From contig NC_061870.1 in assembly GCF_907164915.1 (NCBI RefSeq), forward strand, positions 727,501-791,500: a DNA stretch of 64,000 nucleotides, given 5' to 3'. The DNA is from Impatiens glandulifera (Eukaryota; Streptophyta; Magnoliopsida; Ericales; Balsaminaceae). Below, one piece after another: positions 11,041 to 23,000 of this stretch. Each line of letters begins with the position of its first letter. The stretch's first letter is position 1. The notes under the pieces are model-generated. The model saw only the letters and a list, made by a program, of their open reading frames with translations. It was not told the origin of the DNA and ran no database searches. The translations under genes and the position numbers were made by a program.

Positions 11041-12763
11041 GGATACCTTTCCAGATTGATGAATGGCATGTCTTTGATTTCAAGAATTAAGGATCGTCCC
11101 AAATGTATTTCGAAATTGATTGATAAAATCTTGAGTTTTAAATCAACAAAAAAAAAAAAAAAACTCTTAGATTAGTGGAATTTGTCTAAAAATATATGAT
11201 TTTTTCTTACGTGCATTGAACTACATCGATATCTGATTCCTCCCCGAGAGGATATGTAGGTAGCCTTTTATGCCCGATCACATTTACGCTTTTGTTTAAA
11301 ACATTAAAAAAAGTGGAACTTTAAATCATTTGTCTATACAAAGAAAAATGTGGCTTGAAAGAAATTTAGGAAACAAGAGCTCAGGATCATTCGGTCCATG
11401 ATTGATTCAAAATGAGCTCAATTATTTCCAAATCGAACAAAGTGCTATCCGATCGAATATTTTCTCGAGTCATATGAAAAGCTTAAAAATGTATGGTGTT
11501 CTAAAGGGAAGCTCACGAAAAATCAATTTCTAAACTCGAAGTCGTCTTATCGAAAAATATGGCATTTCATTTATTAAAGAAATTAATGTGCAAGAACCTA
11601 ATATGAAAAAAATACACAAAACCCAAAAGATTATGTTGGTTGAGATGTTGAAATTATCATTTGTTGTTCCTCTAGACTATTATTTTGATTGTCAAAGTTA
11701 AGAAATAAGAAAAAAAGATTATTGATTCCATTAGATATTACCTTTGTTGGAAAAAAGAACAAAAAATGTCAAACATTAATAATGGTTGAGATATTGAAAT
11801 CACTAATTGATTTTTATATATTATCGTCTTAACAATATAATAACAAAAGTGTACCGGTTATATTAGATATATATGGAGTATAGCTAAAAACAATTTAAAT
11901 ATATATTATCTATATTATTAAAATATTTGTTTGATACAATTTATTAGGATAACTCAAGTGTTAGAGTTTTGTCTAAATTTCAATTCTTATTAAGAAAAAA
12001 ATATTTCAAAATATTAACTTCCTAAATAATAACAAAATTGGTTCGACATTTTAACCTTCAAAATTCTAACAACAAAATATCGGTTTAAAATTTAAACTTC
12101 CTAAATTAAAAAATAATATTGGTTCGACATGTTATCATACTAATTTTTAAAATTGTTGATTCAATATTTGAACTTTCTAAATTCAAAAAATAAATTTATT
12201 GGTTCAACATAGTTAACGTGTTGTAATGATAAAATAATTAAGATATTTTATTTGAAAAATATAGAAAAATATATATTGCAATTACAATTTCGAGCTGAAA
12301 TAATAAATTTGAGAATTATAAAATCACAATAATTTGAATTCTATTTTAATTTTAATTTTAATTTTAATTCTTAAATTTAAATCGTTGGTCAAACATAAGA
12401 ATTGAAATTACACTTTCAATTCTAATTTCATGGTAATCAAACACACCCAAAATATAATCCAGCCATCATTAGTGATCTAATGTTATATTAATTGAGTTAT
12501 TTCAAAACTTTTAAAAGGAAATCAAGTATATATGAGTTAATTATTTAAATGATTTTATATAATTTTTTATTGCAAATTTAGAAAATTAATGAGAAACAAT
12601 TTTTTTAATATTTTATATATTATATGGTTAACAAAAATGTCATAGGAGTTATTCTTGTGAGTGTATACCGATTTAGTTATTCTTGTGAGTGTATACGAGT
12701 ATGGATGATTTTTTAATTAACATAAGGATAAAAAAATTATTTACAATATATATATATGAAAAT
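11041..12763. other. AT-rich spacer, partly duplicated elsewhere
   Basis: No gene is seen. From about 11895 to 12510 the sequence is a diverged copy of 50305-50915, which directly flanks the last exon of RING copy C. The region is therefore the downstream flank of the RING gene family, separated from RING copy A only by the 13.6-kb retroelement insertion. Confidence 0.6.
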
Positions 12764-12768
12764 GTAAT

Positions 12769-14069
12769 TGTTAGGATTTAGGTCGCCGCTGGAGGACCGG
12801 GGTTTGACCGGTCAGCGGTTCTCACTCAAAGGGTGGTGGTTAATCCTGTTAGAGATTAACACCGGGGTTTCAATACTACACAAACTGTCACAAACCCTTG
12901 AACTAGGTTCAAGCGCGGAAGAGGTTTGTTTCAGGTTGAAGTAGCACTCTTGTATGATAGACCAGGTCGGTTTCGGATGATGAAGTTTTGAAGATTGATG
13001 GGTCGGTCTTTATAACCTGCTGATTCGGTTTGAATAGGGTCAAGTAGGTTAGGACGGTGTAGGTAAGTTAGTACGGGTCGGTTAGAAAATGGAATCGGTA
13101 GAAAGTAAATAACAAGACAGATTTTATGGATGTTCGGATATAAAGCTCCTACGTCACCCCTTCCTCTCGAAACCGCGAGAAGGATATTCACTAAGGAATA
13201 CAAGTACAATCCGATCGAGACTTATTTCCTGCTCGATAATGCCCTTACAATTTACACCGAAATTGTAAAATACACACTTCAACTTCAGCCCTTAGGCTTT
13301 CTCTTAGAGATAGAATACAATCTTATCACTTGTGAATTAAATGTTCGCTGTATCACTTATGTCTCGCTGTGTGTCCCATATTTACTCCTCTTCAACTGCT
13401 CCTTTTATAGGTGAAATATGTCAACGGTCATATTTCACTTCCTTGAATCTGATTGGCTGAGCAGAGGTTCAGTGATTCAGTGATTCAGACCCTGCGGTCA
13501 TCTTTTCAGACCTGGCGGTCAACCCTGCAGACTGTGCAGTCTATTCTTCCGGTGTGTAAGACAAACCTGCTAGGTTTGTCTTTTACTCAATGTGGTAACT
13601 GTTGGTTAGACAGTTGTCTGTACTTGGAGGATTGCCTCTGATTTATCCTGAAAGTGGAAAGATCCTGTAGGACTGTCTTCTGCAGCCTGCAGACTTTCCT
13701 CAGACTTGTATGGATATGGAAATGTTCAGTCTGTTCCTTTGGTATCATACTCAACAGATACCCGAATTGTCTTCTTATACTTGGTCGGTCATTTGACTTA
13801 ACCGAATGGCTTCCGGTGTGATTGGTTTAACTGGACAGCTTCCGGTTATTCATTTACCTTGTGGCTGATCGGCTGTCTGGTGTTTCCGGTTTTTAGCTTT
13901 GGCCGATCCTTTCTTTGTGCGGTCATGTTCTGAAAGTCCTGGTCGGTTTAATAGCCTGACCGGTTAGTCTTCTTAGCCGGTTCATTTGTTTGGCCGGTCC
14001 GGTTCCTTGTTCCTGCATGGAAGGTTTATTTGTGTTAAGTTCTGTGAACCGGTCTAATTTTATCTAACA
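12769..14069 (-). repeat. 3' LTR of the 13.6-kb element
   Basis: It is 1301 bp, TGTTAG...CCTAACA in minus orientation. A TATA box, CTATAAAAGG, lies at about 13401-13411, giving a U3 of about 660 bp and an R-U5 of about 640 bp. U3 is dense in CCGGTT-type motifs. The inner side abuts the polypurine tract. Confidence 0.9.
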
Positions 14070-14404
14070 ATTTCTCCCTTTTTGATTATTTTATTTAAAA
14101 TTATCAAAACCATGTAAGTTTGCAAACGTAGGCCGGTTCTTTGTTTTGACCGGATTTTTGAAACTGACTTGGGAGAATATTTCGAAAAAAATTGGAATAA
14201 TTTTGAGAAAAATTTTGGAAAATTCTTATCTTTTATCTTATCAATTTCTCCCTTTTTGATTATTTTATTTAAAATTATCAAAACAATGTAGAAATGCAGG
14301 TATAGGCCGGTTTCCAAAAATAGCTTTATATATATATGAAGTAAAAACCGAAAAAGGGAAATTATATAGACACTAAAATAACATAGTTAAGGAAAAGAGA
14401 GCCC
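14070..14404 (-). other. 3' untranslated region with duplicated polypurine tract
   Basis: The polypurine tract AAAAAGGGAGAAAT (minus) lies next to the LTR. A second copy of the tract and its flank begins at 14243, in a direct repeat with a period of 174 bp (14069 against 14243). Only the copy next to the LTR is correctly placed to prime plus-strand synthesis. Confidence 0.75.
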
Positions 14405-16939
14405 CTATTCTGAGTCGGAGAAGTTGAGGCCGGCCATCATATCCTTGGTCCGTTTTCTCTTAACCGGTTGCGGTTGACTGGCCTTATTGGGGACTCGTTG
14501 TCTTGTAGAGCGCTCCGTCAGATGTTCTTCATCTTCATCTTCGGTGTGAGTAGCCTGGTCCGGTTGACTTTCTATAACCGTGTCAGTAATCTCATCCAGC
14601 AGCCCGGCCACTTGAGCCTTCTTTGATGTTTTCCTTTTCCTTTTTGCTGGAACCGAAGAGGAAGGGGCCGCTGTATTCTTCTTCTTGTGAGCGTTAGCAA
14701 AGTCTTCAAGTCTTTGTCTTTCATTATTTAGCCGCTCTGCATCTTTGGCCGCTTGAACCGCTATGGACTTTGCATGGTCCGGATACTTAGCCGCTTTCCT
14801 TCGTTCTCGCTCGGCTCTTTCTTCTTCAGTAAGTTGCGGTGGCTCCTTTTGTCTTCTCGCTTCTTCGTCCAGCGCATCCTAGACTTCCTTAGCCGCTCGG
14901 GCATTTGCCTCCACAACCGCTATATCCGCATTCAACTTGGCCTGGAGTAATTCATGAACTTGTGCGGTCAGCGCCTTGAGGTCGGCTTCGAGCTTGTCGT
15001 TGCGGTCTTCAAGGCCCGCATTCTTCTTTTCCAATTCTGAGACCCTATCAAGTGTCGAGCCGACCAGATCCTCGGTGACCTCTGTTAGTCGTTGATCGGT
15101 TTTCCTTTCAAGCCGATCCAAGTCATCCTTTATCTCTGAGGTCTTTTCTTCCAAGGCCTCAGTTCGCTGAAGATGATTGTCGCGCATATCCGTTTCGTCC
15201 CGGTAATCCGCTTCGATTTGTGAGATCCGGTCATCTGCCCTTACCAGATTATTCCTCGTATTGTTGGCGAACCGGAGTGCCAGGCTCACGGTTTTCTTCA
15301 TTTTCTCCTCTAGTGGGTGAACCGTTGAGTCTGCAAACTCTTGAATAAGGGACTTAACCCTTTCTTCTGTAATGCCCGGTTGTGAAACCCCAGTTTGTTC
15401 AGTTTGGAGTTGCACGGTGAGAGGAGTCTCCGTCCTTTCATCGGTTTCATTTATCACCGGATTCGCCCGAGGAGGTGTAGCACCGTGATTTTGACCGTCA
15501 TCGGTCTCAGAAGCTAGAGAGTGCGGTCTTTCTCGCTGTCTGCACACCGCTTCCAGCCGCTCTATTTCTTCATCGAATTCTCCTCTCGCTTTCTCAAGTC
15601 TTTCTAACACCAAGAGCTATAAGTTAGCCTCCGGTGTTCCCTCGACGTATCTTTCCTTAATCTTCCGGATCCGTCCGGTTAGCTTCTGTAGCCGGGCTCG
15701 CGGTCTTATGATGGTGGTTCGGCCCAAGGCTTGGTGAATAATTTCGGCGTTTGTGAGGCTCATGACTGTTTCCTCTATTTCCTTCAGCCTTTGGAAACAC
15801 TCTTCGTCGGTTAGGCCCGGTAACATGTGTTTGTAAAGTCTGTTGAATCGGTGCTCGTGCCATTCCCGGTATAATTCGCCAACAGCTTGAACTCGCAGCT
15901 CAATGGCCTCTAGGATTCGGCGCGCTATAATATCGGCCTTCATCTGGTCGTCCTCCTCCTTCTCTTCACTGCCTTCTTCACTGGCCTCGACGTTCTCAGG
16001 ATTTGCGGCACCGGTGTTATCAGGACTTGTACCCAAATGCTCTTCATCATTCGGTCCTTCATCATCGGTTTTCTCAGAATCGGTTCATTCAGACGTGGAA
16101 GCCGACTCTTCCGCATCCCTTGTTTGTGATGGCGGTTCCGAGAATACTATCTTCTCCTTGCCCTTGCTTCCGGTCTTTTCTTTTGTCGGGGCCGATTTCT
16201 TGGCGGATGTCTTCTTTCGGCCACCTGTGGAGCCGGGGGCCGACTGCTTCCTCTCCAGGAAGTGTTTGGATCTTATTAACCGTCCTGATGGGATAATGAC
16301 ACCAGGACCGGTGTTGATGTTATGATGGAGCAAGATTTTTCCAAAGGGGATAGCGTATCCCCATGACCGGGTTGAATCCGGTTTCACCATATCCTTCAGG
16401 TTGTTGAATATTTCCTTCGCCTAGTTCACTTTCGTACCTTCTATCAAACCGACTAGCATCCCGATTTTGGCCTTGGTGAGGCTGTTGTAATTTCCACCTC
16501 TCGTCTGAACTGCCTTTGTGAAGATGTCACAAAGCGGTATGTACTCTGGTCGTAGTGTCGCTTTGTTACCGGATACTTTCACCGGTTCCTTGGTTGCTGA
16601 GAGAATCTGGCATGCTGCCTCGAACGTTGTTAGTTCTAGATCCGCCGCTGCATCTTGGCCGTCTGTTGGAAGGCGTAGGCTCTCCGCAACCGATTCTTCT
16701 GTTAGCTCGAATTTAGTACCGCTGACAGTCGCGGTGATCTTGTTGCCAGATAAATTTGCGGTGTTGAAGAAATCTTCAACCGCTTCTCTATATAGAACAT
16801 GGGGACCATCGAGAAAGTACTCAAGTCCGGCTTCGGTTACCCGGTCAATAACTCCTTTTGCTGCAGGCGTCCCCTTTTGTCGGATTTCCTCAAAATCCAC
16901 CTGAGTCATGTGTTTGAACAAAGCCGAATTGCGCCCCAT
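14405..16939 (-). pseudogene. Accessory gene c: paralogue of a/b fused to a coiled-coil tail, four in-frame stops
   Basis: A single reading frame of about 845 codons runs from MGRNSALFKHM (16939) to SDSE (14405). It is interrupted only by TAG at 16421-16423, TGA at 16085-16087, TAG at 15617-15619 and TAG at 14879-14881, with no frameshift. Residues 1 to about 220 repeat the a/b pattern (AGLEYFLDGP, EDFFNTANLSGN, LRLPTDGQ, LRPEYIPLCDIF, FNNLKDMV). A K/S/T-rich basic stretch follows (KKTSAKKSAPTKEKTG, NLS-like), then an acidic linker, and from about residue 445 a long heptad-rich, charged coiled coil (LERLEKARGEFDEEIERLE onward). The tail is basic (RKAAKYPDHAKS, PAKRKRKTSKK). A structural or nucleic-acid-binding role is an inference only. 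An env-like role is not supported, because no membrane segment is visible. Confidence 0.75.
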
Positions 16940-17057
16940 CTTAGATGATTGAGAGAGTTTAAGAAGAACACGAGAGTAAATAACCGCTGAGAGAATTTGA
17001 GAGCTTAGAGAGAGAAAGCTGTTTCGCGTGAGAGTGGAATGAAATGGCCAAGGGCCC

Positions 17058-17068
17058 ATTTTATAGGT
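17058..17068 (-). promoter_or_regulatory. TATA box and TGGGCC motif of accessory gene c
   Basis: The minus strand reads ACCTATAAAAT, followed directly by GGGCCC, about 120 bp upstream of the gene c ATG at 16939. An adjacent TGGGCC resembles plant site II elements. Confidence 0.5.
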
Positions 17069-17099
17069 GCGGTTAGGAAACTCAACCGTCCCATCAACA

Positions 17100-17240
17100 T
17101 TTGGCGGGAGTTTTCCCTCCAAGCCGAATAGGCGGCAAACCTGTGGGCGGGAAGCCAAAAGGCGGTAATCGAAGAGGCGCCAATCTTTGGGCGGTAAACC
17201 AAGAGGTGGGAAGTTTGAGCGGGAGATTTGGGCGGGAAAT
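17100..17240 (-). promoter_or_regulatory. GGCGG-rich repeat cluster upstream of gene c (E2F-like)
   Basis: At least six short degenerate direct repeats of the form GGCGG(G/T/C)AA lie 30-180 bp upstream of the TATA box. Some match the E2F consensus, for example GGCGGGAAA at 17231-17239, whose complement is TTTCCCGCC. Function is inferred from motif similarity only. Confidence 0.4.
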
Positions 17241-17585
17241 TTCCCTCCAAAATTATTGATTTCGTCTTTGATGACGTCATCTCTCCATTGAAACCGTTTG
17301 ATGCTGCGATTTTCTTAATTTAACCGGAGAGTTATCGAAAGTTAACCGGTTATTTTGAACAAGCAGAATTTTGCAATCTTTTGAGTTTAAGCGGTGTTCT
17401 TTGAGACCGGATAGGAGCGCGATTATTTTGACAATATTAATCGGTTACTTAGATAGATATTCAAAATATTAAGATGACCCGGTCATTTAGACTGAAATAA
17501 AGTTATATTGAAGAAACATTACAAAATAGAAGCTGAAAGATGGATTGGTGTGAAAACAGACATACATAGGATGGAAAAATACAAT

Positions 17586-18290
17586 TTATGTAATAACCAC
17601 TTTAGAAAACCTTTCTTCCACCGCATCCATGTCAAGGATGTTCGAAGGGGATGCCGGTGTGCCCAGTCCAAACTCTGGCCGGTACTTGAGAATAAGTTTA
17701 CTGATGTGAGGGGCATAACCGAGACCTTTCTTGGTTAGCACCATGTTTTTCAGGTTCTGAAAAATGACCGTTGACCAATTTATGGCCGTCTTGCTAACAA
17801 TATGGGTCATGATGTTGTATGTGTTCTTAGAGTACCGCTGATTTGGGGATTGACAAAGGATGGACCGGGTCACAATCTCAATAAGGAGTTGGGTGTGACG
17901 ACCGAGGCGGGTTTTTAACCCATAGTTTTCCACCGGAATAATGGTTCCAGAGAAGAATAGTGCGTGTTCATATGCCGCACTTCCCACCTGGGTTGGAAAG
18001 TCAGAGAACCCTTCTGTGGGCAAATTGAACATGGAGGCAAATTCGGCTTCATCAAGCCAGAAAGTATGGTCTCTCACCGTAGAGACGATGTAGTTACCTC
18101 TGATGCAAGCGCTTCTGAAGAACGTCTTGACATCCTCAATGAGTATGGGACCGGATTCTTCGAGAAAGGTTCGAAGGCCGGTGTCAATGAGAGATTCAAA
18201 CATGAACTCCTTTCCATGATCTCCGTCTCAATGTTCCATACATGATTCGAAATCGACGCTCAAAAAGTTTCCTAAGGTTCGGCTCGGCAT
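17586..18290 (-). pseudogene. Accessory gene b of the 13.6-kb element
   Basis: The reading frame begins MPSRTLGNFLSV at 18290 and is 234 codons long. A TGA at 18228-18230 (where the left copy has Trp) cuts it after 20 residues. An internal ATG at 18203 would still give 205 residues. Visible blocks are TGLRTFLEESGPI, FFRSACIRGNYIVSTV, FNLPTEGFSDFPT, RSILCQSPN and AINWSTVIFQNLKNMV. They align in order with gene a and with the N-terminal part of gene c. This marks b as a tandem paralogue. It ends without a coiled-coil tail. No catalytic motif was recognised. Confidence 0.7.
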
Positions 18291-18383
18291 GATTACGGTT
18301 TCGCTGAGAGAAGGAGATAGAGATCAAGAGGTTTCAAGAGAGTTTTGTGTTTTAGGATGTGTTGAGTTGATTAGAGGATGGCC

Positions 18384-18397
18384 CTTTATATAGGGTC
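18384..18397 (-). promoter_or_regulatory. TATA box of accessory gene b
   Basis: The minus strand reads CCCTATATAAAGGG about 100 bp upstream of the gene b ATG. It is conserved in the left copy (411-420). Confidence 0.55.
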
Positions 18398-18790
18398 GAT
18401 TTTGGAGGGAAAATATGAGCATTGAATGTCAGTTTTGTCTTATTAAGAAAGAGAATATTTATGTTTCCAAAACGCATTGGGAAGGAGTTACTTTTAATTT
18501 ATTGCAGAGCTCGAGGTGGGATTTGGTTGAAAAGTAACCAAGTTGGTTGGGTATTGATTACTCAGGTGGTTGGGGGTTACTTCATTAATTAAATGTTACT
18601 TTCCATTAATGACCCATGCAACAACACATGGAAAAGTAACCGATACAGACCAAAAATAACTTAGTCTAAAACCGGGAAAAACATAGATAAAACTGAAGAA
18701 AACAAAGATAAAACCGAAAGATCATAATGGGGTTGGACAATGATACACCCGGTACGTGCAGCAAAATGATCGGGTGTAGGAAGGAGTGAC

Positions 18791-19552
18791 CTAGTGACCG
18801 CTGGAGGTGAACGCACCGTTGGGGTTGTTGCGACGGTTCCTCCTCTTCCAATCCTTCTCAAACCGCTCATAGAAGGAGTCGGTTACTTCCTTGGTTAGCA
18901 CTTGAGCTTGATTTAGACCTTCGCCCGGACAGGTCGGTACACCAAGCTCGAAAAGCAGACAGCTCAGTTGGGGAACGAGGCCGACTGTTCGAACGTTAAT
19001 CATCCAGATTAGAGCGTCGAACAATACTCTTGACCAATTAACCGGTGTCCCGGTGGTGATTGCAGCCATCATGTTAAAGGAGGCGGTGCAGTAAGTATTC
19101 GTCACATCTCTTCCTAGGATGCTTCGACCTATGACATCATTGAGGAGCTGATATTCAGCCCTAAGAAGTGACTTTGTGCCATGGTCATCGACAGGTTGGT
19201 TAGACCTGGCAAAGGTTAGGGAAATCTCGGCCTTTAAGTCGGCCGGAATGTTGAGATCTGTTAAGCCTTGCTTTGGCAGCCCAAAGCACCTCCCAAAGTC
19301 ATTCTCCGTGAAGTCGAATACTACACCGCCCAACTTTGATTGGATATGGGTGTCAAAGTGCGATGTGCCTCTGAAGATCCTTGCGTTGTACAGGAATTCT
19401 AGAACAGATTCTGGATAGATGACATGCTTGTTATCCAGGAAGTATTGAAGACCCGTGTCTTCGAGAGATTTGATCATTTTGAACACATCATAGTGGTCAG
19501 TGCTCTTCGCAGATCTGAAGTCCACTTGGAAGATGTTTGAGAACTGAGACAT
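18791..19552 (-). CDS. Accessory gene a of the 13.6-kb element (intact ORF)
   Basis: This intact 253-residue ORF lies about 510 bp downstream of the RNase H end on the same strand. Blocks are TGLQYFLDNKHVIYP, FLYNARIFRGT, CFGLPKQGLTDLN, LRAEYQLLNDVIGRSILG, TGTPVNWSRVLFD and VGLVPQLSCLL. The C terminus is basic (KDWKRRNRRNNPN). The order matches genes b and c, so the three are tandem paralogues. Similar proteins are abundant in some asterid genomes, where automatic annotation often mislabels them; this is from memory. It is the only cargo gene without a stop in either copy. No localisation signal or catalytic site is seen. The function is unknown. Confidence 0.7.
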   Translation of the reverse strand: MSQFSNIFQVDFRSAKSTDHYDVFKMIKSLEDTGLQYFLDNKHVIYPESVLEFLYNARIFRGTSHFDTHIQSKLGGVVFDFTENDFGRCFGLPKQGLTDLNIPADLKAEISLTFARSNQPVDDHGTKSLLRAEYQLLNDVIGRSILGRDVTNTYCTASFNMMAAITTGTPVNWSRVLFDALIWMINVRTVGLVPQLSCLLFELGVPTCPGEGLNQAQVLTKEVTDSFYERFEKDWKRRNRRNNPNGAFTSSGH

Positions 19553-20063
19553 TTTTGTCTTAGTGAGAGAAGGGGTTATGACTTGTGATTGTTTTGATTA
19601 AGGTTTGTTCATCTTATATACTAGTGGAGAGAGAACCCTATTATCCAGGTATCACATGTGATAGTGTCTATTATCCAGAGGGTAAAAGGTTTTGCATTAA
19701 ATAAGCATGTCTATTAGCCTAGGATGTTGGTTATAGACCTGGACCATGAAAGATATCAAATCTTCACGTCTTTTTAGGTGTGACCAGTTTACTTTGAAAA
19801 GGAAATATTTCAGAACAGATAAGTTTAAACACAAGTAATTATTCCACTTTTGTTTGAAGTTCAAATAATCTAAGATAACCTATTTCCGAACCGGTCAGTC
19901 ATCAGTTGTTCATCCCGATGCCGTTATTTGGTACATGCACTAAATAACCGGTCGGTTTACTCTATCTGATAAACTGGGCGGTTCTTCCATAGATACCAAG
20001 AAAATTTGAAGTTCAACAGGTTAGGAGGAACTACCGGTTTTGTCTGTCCGAATCGGTTTCCCT
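19553..20063 (-). other. Spacer between pol and accessory gene a, with TATA box
   Basis: There is no coding capacity. The minus strand has AGTATATAAG (19613-19622) about 65 bp upstream of the gene a ATG. The sequence is collinear with the left copy only up to about 19650, the point at which the left copy jumps into LTR sequence. Confidence 0.6.
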
Positions 20064-23000
20064 TTAAGCATCCTTAGGAAGGATCTGACTATTATCGGTT
20101 AAACAGAGTGTGAGTCTGAATTGAGAAAACTTAGCTTCCTGTAGAGGCTTGGTGAAGATATCGGCCACTTGTTGATCTGTCGGTACGTATTCCAGCCGGA
20201 TATACTTCAGCATGACATGTTCCCGAATGAAGTGGTGCCTTATATCAATGTGCTTGGTTCTGGAGTGTAGAACCGGATTGTAGGTGATTGCTATGGCACT
20301 TGTGTTGTCACAGAAAATCGTAGACTCTTCGGCTATGACACCGAAGTACGTCAGTTGTTGTTGGATCCAAAGTAGTTGTGAACAGCAGCTTCCGGCCGCC
20401 AGGTATTCAGCTTCTACGGTGGATGTGGCCACCGATGTCTGTTTCTTGCTATGCCATGAAACAAGCCGGTCACCTAGGAACTGACATGTTCCGCTGGTGC
20501 TTTTTCTGTCGATCTTACAACCTGCATAATCTGCATCTGAGTAACTCGTTAGGTTAAAGGACGAATCCTTTGGATACCACAGGCCGACATCAGGTGTTCC
20601 CTTTAGGTATTTCAAGATCCTCTTTGCGGCTGTGTAGTGGGATTGTTTTGGATTGGCTTGAAATCTTCCACACACACCGACTGCAAATAGAATATCTGGT
20701 CTACTCGCTGTCAGGTGTAAGAGAGAACCGATGATGCCCCGGTAAGCTATCTGGTCTACCGATTGACCCTCATCATCCTTGTCCAATTTAACCGATGAGC
20801 TTATTGGAGTAGCCGCTGATGAACATGTGTCCATCCCAAATTTCTTTAGGAGCTCCTTGGTGTACTTGGGTTGGCTTATGAACGTTCCTTCTTCGAGTTG
20901 TTTAACATGAAGACCTAGGAAGAAACTTAATTCTCCCATCATACTCATTTCAAACTTGTTAGTCATCAAGGTTGAAAATTTATCACACAACTTAGGATCG
21001 GTCGAACCAAAGATGATATCATCTACATAGATTTGAACAAGTAGGATATGTTCCTTTTTTTCAAATTTAAAAAGTGTTTTATCCACCGAACCGATGGTGA
21101 AGTCATGGTTTAACAGAAACGCGGTTAGTGTGTCATACCAGGCTCTAGGTGCTTGCTTTAGACCGTATAAAGCTTTATTTAGCCGGTATACATGGTTTGG
21201 AAATTCAGCACTTTTGAAACCGGGTGGTTGTTCAACATACACCTCTTCACGTAGGTCACCATTCAAAAATGCACTTTTAACATCCATTTGAAAAACCTTA
21301 AATTTTTTGAATGCAGCAAAGGCTAGAAAAATCCTAATGGCCTCAATCCTAGCTACAGGGGCAAATGATTCTTCAAAATCAATGCCTTCTTCCTGTTTGT
21401 AATCTTGTGCCACTAATCTGGCTTTGTTCCTCGTGACCAAACCGTCTTCATTGAGTTTATTTCTAAATACTCATCTTGTTCCTATGACCGGGTGATCTTT
21501 CGGTCTAAGGACTAGGTACCAAATTTTATTACTCTCGAACTGGTTTAGTTCTTCTTGCATTCCCAAGATCCAGTCCGGATCTGACAATGCTTCATCTATT
21601 CTTTTCGGCTCAATCTGGGATATAAAGGCGGAATTAAGGTATTCCTCCAGAAGTTGACCCCTAGTTCGAACAGGTTCTTAAGGGTCACCTATAATTTGCT
21701 CAGGAGGATGTTTAGTGTTCCTTTTGAAATTCGGTTCAGGGATGTCTACCTGATTACTGTTTGTTTGATCAAGGCTAGACAGATCGGTAGGCTAAACAGG
21801 ATTATCAAACCGGCCGATTTCCTCGGTTTGGACCGAAGTGTCAGCTTCCTGTCGTGGGACAGCTTGATCCGGCTGGGTTTCAATATTACCTATCTGGTCA
21901 TGGACAAACCGCCTGAAAACCGGGATTTCATCTTCACTGTCAGAGTGGATATTGTTGTTTTCCAATATGTTGTGTAGATCAAAGCATGATGCAGTATTAC
22001 TTTCAACCGATTCATCGAAAACCACGTGAAGTGATTCCTCCATGGTTATAGTTCTATTGTTCTACACCTTATATGCTTTACTCACTGCTGAGTAACCTAG
22101 CATGATCCCAGTATCGATTTTTGGATCAAAAGCAGACAGATATGTTTTACCATTTATATGAATATAGCACTTACAACCGAAAATCTTAAGGTACTTAAGG
22201 TTGGGAACCCTGTTAAAATAAACCTCATACAGTGTTTTGTTATGAAACTTGTTAATCAGAGATTGGTTTTGTGTATAGCATGCAGTGTTGATAGCCTCAA
22301 CCCAGAATTTCTGAGCAATACCCGAATCGGCTATCATGGACCGCGCGGCTTCCTTGAGAGTCCGGTTTCTTCTCTCGGCCAGGCCATTTTGTTGAGGAGT
22401 CCTAGCACTAGACAACTCGTGTCTAATACCGGATTCATCAAGGAATGCAGTTAAAGTACTGTTGGTAAATTCGGTACCTCGATCACTTCTAATACTATTA
22501 ATACGAGTTGATTTTTCATTTTGCAAACGTTTAAGTAGTGTGATCAAGTTTGATGTGGTTTCACATTTAGATGGTAGGAATATTACCCATGTAAATCTAG
22601 AATAATCATCAATAACCATGGTGTACAACATACCTCCTAGGCTAACGACCTGAATCGGTCCAAATAAATCCATGTGTAAGAGATCTAAGCATCGGCTAGA
22701 TTGGATATTTCCTTTACTCTTAAAGGTTGACTTAGTCTGTTTACCCATTTGATATGCTGAACAAACCTTATCCTTGTTAAATACTATGTCAGGAATACCT
22801 TCAACTAGCTTTTTACCGCGAATGTAGTTTAATGTCTTCATATTTAGATGGTTTAATCTCTTATGCCATAACCAGGTTTGATCGGTCTTAGCTATCATGC
22901 ATACATGATATTCTACCTTAGTTTTCCAGTCTACCTTGTAGTTATTTCCTAGCCTATTTCCTGTTAGTAGTATAATACCTTGGGAGTTCTTAACTAAGCA

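Noticed and set aside
14405..19552. Envelope glycoprotein in the env-like position
   Set aside because: None of the three cargo genes shows a signal peptide or transmembrane helix. The coiled coil alone is not enough.
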